DNA of 10,994 nt, from assembly GCA_019689955.1 (NCBI GenBank), contig JADGGM010000037.1:1-10994 (forward strand), written 5' to 3'. Numbering within the stretch: the first letter of the stretch is position 1; every line of letters begins with the position of its first letter. This document shows positions 1 through 5,910 of the stretch, in pieces. The notes below the pieces were generated by a model. The model was not told the DNA's origin. It ran no database searches and saw only the letters and a list, made by a program, of their open reading frames with translations. The DNA comes from Gemmatimonadaceae bacterium. GTDB taxonomy: Bacteria; Gemmatimonadota; Gemmatimonadetes; Gemmatimonadales; Gemmatimonadaceae. A program made the position numbers and the translations under genes.

Positions 1-108
1 GGGCGAGGCTAGGGGTGCATGTGTATGAGACACACGAGCGCGCCCCGAACACCGACAGCACGCCACCGCGCGGCCGCGAGGAACGGACGATCTCACCGGG
101 CCGGATGA

Positions 109-138
109 GAGAGCGCCCACCGAAAGGTGGGCGCTCTC
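109..138 (-). terminator. Perfect 13-bp hairpin with GAAA loop, probable terminator after the AsmA gene
   Basis: Positions 109-121 and 126-138 are exact reverse complements (13 bp, GC-rich) around a 4-nt loop that reads GAAA on the plus strand and TTTC on the minus strand. The hairpin begins about 60 bp past the AsmA stop codon. No T-tract follows on either strand, so it is not a textbook intrinsic terminator. It could be a U-less terminator, a 3'-end mRNA-stabilising hairpin, or a bidirectional element for an unseen gene to the left. The position after a gene end favours a 3'-end role. Positions 1-108 show no gene I can support. Confidence 0.6.
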
Positions 139-198
139 GCTCGATGCGCAACTCGAAACTGACGGCGCGGGGGCGCTACGCCGTCCCCGCGCCGCGGA

Positions 199-2928
199 TC
201 AGGGCTGGGACCCGATCTTGTTCGCCTGCGCCCGCGCCGCGGCGACGAGGCTGTCGGCGCGCTGGTTCGCTTCGCGGACGATGGCCGCGGCCTTGTCGTC
301 GGCCTGTTTGCGCAGCTTGTCCGCGGCGGGCTTGGCGGCGGCCTGGAGGAGCGGGTTGTTCCCTGCACGCGCCGTCAGCGAGTCGGCCTGACGGTACCCT
401 TCGGTCTTCACCTTGTCCGCGAGCGCCTGCGCCTCCTGCCGGATGCTCGCCGCGCGTTGCTCCGCGTCCGCGACGAGCTTCGTCGCCTCGGCGGACATCT
501 TCGTCGTGGCGGCCGATTCGGCGCTCTTCGCCACGGACGATGTCACGCTCCCGATGTCGGCCTTCACGGTGGGATTCGTCACCGTGCCGCCGAGCTGGAT
601 GCCGATGGGGATCTCGGCCGCGGCGCCCACGTCGAATCCCGCTTTCCCCGCGCGCGATGCGAGCCCCGTCAACGCCTGGTTCGCCGCGCTCCCCAGCATC
701 GCTCGCGGCACGCGGAGGTCGAGGGTGTACTGGAGCGACTGGTCGAGGCCGTTGGAGCCCGCGACGCGCATCGACATCCCTCCCACCTGGACGTCGAACG
801 GCTTCACGAAGAGACGCCCATCGTGGATCTCGAACGCCGCCTTGAGCGGTTGCAGCGTCGGATCGCTCAGGAACTGGAGCTTGGTCACGTCGACGACCTT
901 GTTCAGCGCCGGAAAATCGCGCAGCGCGAGCTGCGACGTCTGCACGTTCCCAGCGCCGGTGAGCCCCGGGAAGAGCGGCATCATGTTCTTCCCGAGCGCG
1001 CCGGCGAGGTGCAGGCCGGTCGTCACCGAGCCGCTCGCGTACCGGGCCACGGGGGCGAGCGTCTGCACGGTCGTGAGGGCCTGGAAGGCGGAGGGGATGT
1101 CCACCTTCGTCATCTTCACGTCGACGTCGAAGGTCGGTTTGTCGGGGTGGGTCGTCTCGTAGAAGCCGGTGACCGCAATCTGCCCGCCGAGGGTATTGGT
1201 CTGGAACTCGTCCAGGGTGATCCGCTGGTCCTTGAGCCGCAGGCGGGCGCGCGCGTCCGTCATCTTCAGCTTGTCGAACGACAGCTCGCCGACGGTGGCG
1301 TCGAGCGCGAAGTCGATCCTCGGCGGCACGGGGATGATCTGCAGATCCCCCCCCGACCGCCATTCGTCGAGGTTGAACCGGCGGCTTCGCACCGTCGCGC
1401 TCCCGTGGAGAGTGTCGTCGCGGAGGGCGAAGGCGAGGAGGTTCTCGAGCGTCCCTGACGCCTGGAGATCGCTGCTCCCGACGGTCCCGGCGAACGATCG
1501 CAGTTGCGCGCGCTGCGGGGCGAGCGCGAGCGAGGCTTGTTGGATCGCCAGCGGGTGCGGTAGCGCCTTCCCCTTCACGGTGACGCCCCGGACGTCCACG
1601 GTGCCGCTCGCGGCGACGTTCCCGTACTGCTTCTTCTGCACGGCCGACATCCGCGTCCGCACGGCGGCGTTGGCCGTGACGATGCCGGCGAGCTGCTCGA
1701 TCCCCTCGAGCTTGAGCGTGCGCGGGACGTCGGCGAGGTCGATCGTGCCGGCGACGCGCGCATCGATGTCGGGGTCGGAAATGGGGGTCCGGAGCACCAT
1801 GCGCGCGTCGATCGGGTTGCGGCCGAGCACGAGATGAAAGCGGTCGAGCTTGACGACGGTGCTGTCGGCGCTCCCGCCCGGGTTGGTAAGGGCGAGGTCG
1901 ACGAAGATCGACCGCGCGGGGAGCGGGAGGTCGGCGTACTTGAAGGCCGCGTCGTTCACCTTCGTCTCGATCGCGAACGACGGGAAGGTGCTGTCGCCGT
2001 ACTCCCCCTTCACGCGCCCGTCGAGCGCGATGGTGCCCGAGGTCTGCACCTTGTCGAAGTCGTGGGCGTAGACCGCGGGGACGAGCGAGAGGATGCTGCG
2101 GAAGCTCGTGGTGGGGGCTTTGAGCGCGAGGTCGAGGGCGAGCTGCTTGCCGACGGAGCGGGCCGAGCCCGAGACGTCGAGCATCAGGTCGTTGAGGCGG
2201 AGCTGCGTGCGCTCGAGGGTGTATGCCTTTCCGGCGAGATCAGCCTGCACGTTCGCCGTGAGCCCGAGCTTCACGCGGTCGAGGTAGGGGATCCCGGCGA
2301 AGACCACCGTCGCGGTGTCGGCGTCGGCGTTGGTCCGGATGGCGACGCGGCTCTGGCTGAAATCACCGGAGAGCGACTGGTTGTAGCCGGTCAGGACCGC
2401 CTTCACCTTGGCGCGGCGGTTGTCGAACGCGATCGTCGCATCGTTGATGGCGACGCGGCGCAGGCTCACGGCGATCGGCTTGGAAGGCTGGGCCGGCGCG
2501 GCGGCGGGGGTCTTCTTCGTGATGTCCCAGTTGGCGCTCCCATCCTCGAGCGCGATGAGCGCCAGCCGCGGCTGGTCGAGCTCGACGGCGTGCACGACGA
2601 GCGGCGTGCCGCGCATCACGTTCCCCAGCACGCTCGCGAGGTCGAGGACCACGCGGAGGTGGCGGACGGCGGCGAGCGTGTCCCCCTCGAAGCGTCCGAC
2701 GCCGACGACCGTGAGATCGCCGAGCGTGAGACTGAGGTTCGGGAAGTGGCGGAAGAAGGAGAGCCCCACGTCGTGCCACTCGACGCGCGCGTCGAGGTTC
2801 CGGTTGACCTCCGTCTTCGCGCGCTGCGCGATCCGGTCGCGGAAGAGGAGCGGGAGCACGGCGAGCAGCACGAGCACGACCGCGATCACTGTCGCGACGA
2901 TCGTGAGGATGCGAGCGGAACGTTTCAT
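199..2928 (-). CDS. AsmA-family protein with C-terminal periplasmic coiled coil
   Basis: This 909-aa protein has one N-terminal membrane anchor (about residues 8-29, Leu/Val/Ile-rich after MKRSARIL). It is followed by the motif region VEWHDVGLSFFRHFPNLSL (about 49-67), typical of the AsmA N-terminus, then a long beta-rich periplasmic body. AsmA-like proteins belong to the repeating beta-groove family linked to lipid transport between inner and outer membrane and to outer-membrane assembly. Whether this copy does that is inference. About the last 117 residues change character: they are Ala/Lys/Glu/Arg-rich, helical, and contain two similar stretches with a shared R-x-ADSL core. This predicts a periplasmic coiled coil. 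The ATG start is supported by a GAGGTG Shine-Dalgarno 7-8 nt upstream. The gene is last in the co-oriented series and ends before a strong hairpin. The fold family is clear; the substrate is not known. Confidence 0.87.
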   Translation of the reverse strand: MKRSARILTIVATVIAVVLVLLAVLPLLFRDRIAQRAKTEVNRNLDARVEWHDVGLSFFRHFPNLSLTLGDLTVVGVGRFEGDTLAAVRHLRVVLDLASVLGNVMRGTPLVVHAVELDQPRLALIALEDGSANWDITKKTPAAAPAQPSKPIAVSLRRVAINDATIAFDNRRAKVKAVLTGYNQSLSGDFSQSRVAIRTNADADTATVVFAGIPYLDRVKLGLTANVQADLAGKAYTLERTQLRLNDLMLDVSGSARSVGKQLALDLALKAPTTSFRSILSLVPAVYAHDFDKVQTSGTIALDGRVKGEYGDSTFPSFAIETKVNDAAFKYADLPLPARSIFVDLALTNPGGSADSTVVKLDRFHLVLGRNPIDARMVLRTPISDPDIDARVAGTIDLADVPRTLKLEGIEQLAGIVTANAAVRTRMSAVQKKQYGNVAASGTVDVRGVTVKGKALPHPLAIQQASLALAPQRAQLRSFAGTVGSSDLQASGTLENLLAFALRDDTLHGSATVRSRRFNLDEWRSGGDLQIIPVPPRIDFALDATVGELSFDKLKMTDARARLRLKDQRITLDEFQTNTLGGQIAVTGFYETTHPDKPTFDVDVKMTKVDIPSAFQALTTVQTLAPVARYASGSVTTGLHLAGALGKNMMPLFPGLTGAGNVQTSQLALRDFPALNKVVDVTKLQFLSDPTLQPLKAAFEIHDGRLFVKPFDVQVGGMSMRVAGSNGLDQSLQYTLDLRVPRAMLGSAANQALTGLASRAGKAGFDVGAAAEIPIGIQLGGTVTNPTVKADIGSVTSSVAKSAESAATTKMSAEATKLVADAEQRAASIRQEAQALADKVKTEGYRQADSLTARAGNNPLLQAAAKPAADKLRKQADDKAAAIVREANQRADSLVAAARAQANKIGSQP

Positions 2929-2935
2929 CTATTTT

Positions 2936-2941
2936 CACCTC
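2936..2941 (-). promoter_or_regulatory. Shine-Dalgarno GAGGTG for the AsmA-family gene
   Basis: Read on the minus strand, GAGGTG lies 7 nt before the ATG at 2928, followed by an A/T-rich spacer that stands out in this GC-rich window. It fixes the start. The 161-bp gap between this gene and the antiporter stop also holds a weak inverted repeat (3058-3063 with 3079-3084, CTCGCG/CGCGAG) just past the antiporter stop. I could not assign a promoter with confidence. Confidence 0.6.
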
Positions 2942-3089
2942 GACCGAGCATCGGCCACGTGGTCCAGGGGGCGGCAGCGACGCCGCGCGCGTCCATCTAC
3001 CGGACGGCACGCGCGGGGGGTCGATGCGCGGGCGGATCAAACATCGCTCCGATCCATCTCGCGAGGCAATATTGGCGCCGCGAGGTGGC

Positions 3090-4574
3090 TCACTCGCCTT
3101 CCGGCCGGCCGAAGATGAGTTGGATGTACCCTCGGTCCTCGGCCTTCGTGATGACGTAGACGTGGTCCCCCGGGGTGAGCTCCGTGTCCCCCCGGGGCGC
3201 GAGGAGCTCGCGCCCGCGCACGATGAGCACGACCGCGGCCCCGGGGGGGAACTCCAGCTCGCGCAGCCGCGCGCCGGAGACGGCGAGCGCCTCGTCGATG
3301 TGAAAGGAGATCAGCTCTCCCTCGAGCGGCACCAGGCTCTCGACCTGGAGCACCGCAGGGGGGGCCGGGGGATCACGCGATTCCAGCCCGAGGCGGCGCG
3401 TCACCCACGGCACGGTCGCTCCGGGGACGAACGCGTTGACGACGACGATGAAGAAGACGATGTCGAAGACCCGTTCCCCCCCCGGGACGCCGGCCAGGAC
3501 CGGCGCGATCGCCAGCACGATCGGGACGGCACCGCGCAGGCCGACCCAGCCGATGTAGCCCACCTCGCGAACGTTGTACCCCCGAAACGGCGCGAGGCAG
3601 AGCGCCACGACGAGCGGGCGCGCGACGACGGCGAGGAAGAGGGCGAGCGCGATGCCGGTGCCCGCGACCCCGCGCAGGCGCGACGGGAAGACGAGGAGCC
3701 CGAGCACGAGGAACATCACGATCTGACTGAGCCACGCCAGCGCGTCGTGCACGCGGAGGAGCCCGCTGCGGAACGGGAACTGCGCATTGCCGATCACCAC
3801 CCCGGCCACGTACACGGCCAGGAACCCGCTCCCGTACAGGAGCGTCGGCACGGCGAACGCGAGGCAGGCGAGGCCGAGCGTGAGCGCGGGGTAGAGCCCG
3901 CCCGCGGGGAGGACGAGTCGCGTGAGGAGCATCCGGCCGAGCCACCCCGCGATCACGCCGAGCACGCCCCCGACCACGAGCTGCATTACCACGCCGAGCC
4001 CCAGCCGCCACGGCTCGATCCCGCCGGCGGTGAGCGCGTGCTCCGTCATCGCGGTGGTGAGGATGACGGCCATGGGGTCGTTGATCCCGGACTCCACCTC
4101 GAGCGTGGTACCGACGCGCCGTTTGAGCTGGACGCCGCTCCCGCGCAGCACGGCGAAGACGGCGGCGGCATCGGTCGACGAGACGATGGCGCCGAGGAGG
4201 AGGGCGAGCGGCCACGCGAGGCCGAGCGCGCGCGCGCCGACGCCGACGAGGGCGGCCGTCCCCACGACGCCGAGCGTGGCCAGCACCCCCGCGGGCCGGA
4301 TCGCCTCGCGAATCGAGGCCAGGGGGGTGTTCATCCCGCCGTCGAAGAGGATGAGCGTGAGCGCGACGGTCCCGAGGCGGAACGAGAAGGCGTAGTCCTC
4401 GAACGCGATCCCGCCGATCCCCTCCGAGCCGGCGAGCATGCCGATGAGGAGGAAGATGAGCGCGACGGGGATGGAGGACCGCTCCGACGCTCGGCTGAAC
4501 AAGACGCTCACGACCAGCAGCGCCCCGAAGAGCGCGAGGAGCAGTGCGGTGGCCAGCGGCTCAGTCGTCGGCAC
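3090..4574 (-). CDS. NhaP2/CvrA-type cation(K+/Na+):proton antiporter with TrkA-C domain
   Basis: This 494-aa polytopic protein of the CPA1 monovalent cation:proton antiporter family acts in the inner membrane, exchanging cytoplasmic K+ or Na+ for protons. It has about 12 hydrophobic segments within residues 5-390. Family signatures are visible: SSTDAAAVFAVL (132-143), the catalytic ESGINDP (161-167) with the Asn165-Asp166 pair, and GWVGLRGAVPIVLA (342-355). Residues about 405-485 form a soluble TrkA-C/RCK-C domain (RELLAPRGDTELTPGDHVYV at 455-474), the arrangement of NhaP2/CvrA, where this domain regulates transport by ligand binding. The start is GTG, and it overlaps the last 14 bp of the upstream substrate-binding-protein remnant. 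No good Shine-Dalgarno precedes it, so translational coupling is likely. Ion preference (K+ versus Na+) cannot be read from sequence alone. Confidence 0.92.
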   Translation of the reverse strand: MPTTEPLATALLLALFGALLVVSVLFSRASERSSIPVALIFLLIGMLAGSEGIGGIAFEDYAFSFRLGTVALTLILFDGGMNTPLASIREAIRPAGVLATLGVVGTAALVGVGARALGLAWPLALLLGAIVSSTDAAAVFAVLRGSGVQLKRRVGTTLEVESGINDPMAVILTTAMTEHALTAGGIEPWRLGLGVVMQLVVGGVLGVIAGWLGRMLLTRLVLPAGGLYPALTLGLACLAFAVPTLLYGSGFLAVYVAGVVIGNAQFPFRSGLLRVHDALAWLSQIVMFLVLGLLVFPSRLRGVAGTGIALALFLAVVARPLVVALCLAPFRGYNVREVGYIGWVGLRGAVPIVLAIAPVLAGVPGGERVFDIVFFIVVVNAFVPGATVPWVTRRLGLESRDPPAPPAVLQVESLVPLEGELISFHIDEALAVSGARLRELEFPPGAAVVLIVRGRELLAPRGDTELTPGDHVYVITKAEDRGYIQLIFGRPEGE

Positions 4575-4872
4575 GCGCGGAGTACGGTGCGACGGCGTTG
4601 GTGGGGATCGGCCAGTCCACGGCGTCGGGGTGACCGGCCGCGAAGGGTGGGTCGAGCCACTCGAGGCAGACGACCGGCGCGCGCTCGGAGACTGCGGCGT
4701 GGATCTCGGCGCTCGACCGGGCGCCGGTGTCGACCAGGCTTCGGGTCAGGCGCTGCGCCCGCGTGCCCTCCGCGGGGAGGTCGCACTCGTGCGATACCCC
4801 CACCAGCTCGCGCGCCAGGCCGAGGGCGCACACGATGTCGGTGCCGGCGGGCACCAGGGAGACGATTCGCAT
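4561..4872 (-). CDS. Truncated BtuF-like (cobalamin-binding-type) substrate-binding protein remnant
   Basis: This 103-aa ORF starts at ATG (MRIVSLVPAGTDIVCALGL). A TTG four codons upstream is possible but less likely. Residues 1-33 (ending SHECDLP) match the start of the BtuF-like periplasmic-binding-protein family, whose members are usually about 250-300 aa. Residues 67-81 (VVCLEWLDPPFAAGH) match a motif normally found near mid-protein in the same family. Only about 34 residues separate them, so roughly 100 residues of the first lobe are missing. After residue 81 the sequence no longer resembles the family, so the second lobe is absent too. No signal peptide is seen. It can hardly bind ligand as a two-lobed clamp. 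It overlaps the antiporter start by 14 bp and may persist as a leader ORF for coupling. Family assignment is from memory of conserved motifs; degeneration is inferred. Confidence 0.6.
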   Translation of the reverse strand: MRIVSLVPAGTDIVCALGLARELVGVSHECDLPAEGTRAQRLTRSLVDTGARSSAEIHAAVSERAPVVCLEWLDPPFAAGHPDAVDWPIPTNAVAPYSARADD

Positions 4873-4933
4873 GGTGCCGAACAACCTAGCACGAGACGCC
4901 GCGTCGCCAAGGGGGCGCCGGGGCGCTCAGGCC

Positions 4934-4959
4934 GCGGGGGCCGAACCGCCCGGCCCCGC
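4934..4959 (-). terminator. GC-rich hairpin after the secreted-protein gene (weak terminator candidate)
   Basis: Positions 4934-4943 and 4951-4959 form a 9-bp GC stem with one bulged G and a 7-nt loop. It begins 11 nt past the stop of the secreted-protein gene on the minus strand. There is no T-tract, and such stems arise by chance in DNA this GC-rich, so the call is tentative. Confidence 0.3.
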
Positions 4960-4970
4960 CCGGCCCGCGC

Positions 4971-5774
4971 TCACAAGGATCGCCACGACACGCTGGCCCC
5001 GACGCGGGGGCGGGCGCCGTGGACCGCCACGTGCTGAATACCAAAGTGCAAGCCGATCCCCGAGCGCGTGTTCACGATCGCGAGCCCGCCACCGATCAGG
5101 AAGCGGACACCGTCCTTCTCGAACGTCGCATCGCCGAGCCCGAATGGTGATCCGAACTGCCGATCGAACTTCGTGGGATCGCTCACGCGAAGACGTCCCC
5201 AGACCGCCTGCGGTGTGACGAAGGCGATGACGCGGAGATTGCCGCTCGTACCGTGCGTGCCGACGAACGCGATCGACGGACCCGCCGCAGCCGCTTCCGC
5301 CCGACCGCCGTCCGGGAGCCCGAGCCCGGCCTCGGCGTGGAGCGCCAGCGTCACGACCCCCGGGGTCAGCGGATCGGTGACCGTCCATCGCGAGATCCGG
5401 AGCGCCGCGCTGGCGCCGAACATGGGAAACGGGTCGCAATGCACGGCGACGCCGCAATCGGGGATCAGGTACGCACCGCTTCCGCTCAGGCTCACGATCC
5501 CGGCGAGCGGCGCGAGCTCCACCTCAGCACCGACCGCGTGCACCGGGAGATGGTGATCGGCGGAGAGCTTCCCATAGCCGTAGGCGAGATCGAGCCCCGC
5601 ACCGAATCGCGGTGCACCGATCTGCGCGGGCATCGCGAGCGGTGGCAGCGCGCCGACGGGCGTCAGCACCGTGGCGAAGTACGTTGGCGCGCTCGGGGGA
5701 CGCTGTGCGGCGAGCGACGTCGGCGCAGCGGCCAAGAGCAGCGCCGCGACGATCCGAAACGTACGACGAGCCAT
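4971..5774 (-). CDS. Secreted protein of unknown function, possibly a beta-barrel
   Basis: I do not recognise a named family for this 267-aa protein. Residues 1-23 form a clear Sec signal peptide: MARRTFR, a hydrophobic core IVAALLLAAAP, then a cleavage region SLAAQ, with the mature chain probably starting at Gln24. The mature part is rich in Gly, Ala and alternating hydrophobic/polar stretches (for example VGAEVELAPL, VRFLIGGGLAIV, GLHFGIQHVAV, RVGASVSW). This suits a small outer-membrane beta-barrel or a periplasmic beta-protein, but the last residue is Leu rather than the aromatic residue typical of barrel assembly signals. Cys107 and Cys113 could form a disulfide. The ATG is preceded by a purine-rich AGGGGGGTGGG on the minus strand, a good ribosome-binding site. 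It lies 136 bp downstream of the M16 peptidase stop, in the same direction. Confidence 0.72.
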   Translation of the reverse strand: MARRTFRIVAALLLAAAPTSLAAQRPPSAPTYFATVLTPVGALPPLAMPAQIGAPRFGAGLDLAYGYGKLSADHHLPVHAVGAEVELAPLAGIVSLSGSGAYLIPDCGVAVHCDPFPMFGASAALRISRWTVTDPLTPGVVTLALHAEAGLGLPDGGRAEAAAAGPSIAFVGTHGTSGNLRVIAFVTPQAVWGRLRVSDPTKFDRQFGSPFGLGDATFEKDGVRFLIGGGLAIVNTRSGIGLHFGIQHVAVHGARPRVGASVSWRSL

Positions 5775-5910
5775 GGCCCACCCCCCCTGACGACGATGCT
5801 CATCGTTGCATGGGAGACGGGCAACCGCAAGAGCGTGCGACTCCGCGACAGCCTGCTCGCGCTCGAGGCCGGCTGCCTTCCAAGCGCGCTCAGCGTGCTG
5901 TCGGTGGCTC
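5775..5910. other. Intergenic gap with a short palindrome upstream of the secreted-protein gene
   Basis: This gap separates the peptidase stop from the secreted-protein start. It contains the ribosome-binding site (about 5778-5788) and a perfect 6-bp inverted repeat, ACGATG-CT-CATCGT at 5793-5806, about 19 bp before the ATG. The palindrome could be an operator or chance. I found no convincing -35/-10 pair and no terminator with a T-tract. Confidence 0.35.

Noticed and set aside
1834..3159. 441-codon plus-strand open frame opposite the AsmA gene
   Set aside because: It is low-complexity Glu/Arg/Val/Asp sequence typical of the complement of a high-GC gene, and it has no recognisable domain.
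3024..4889. 621-codon plus-strand open frame opposite the antiporter
   Set aside because: It is a GC-rich antisense shadow: composition is dominated by Arg, Glu, Asp, Gly, Pro and His with no domain, and the opposite strand encodes a clear antiporter.
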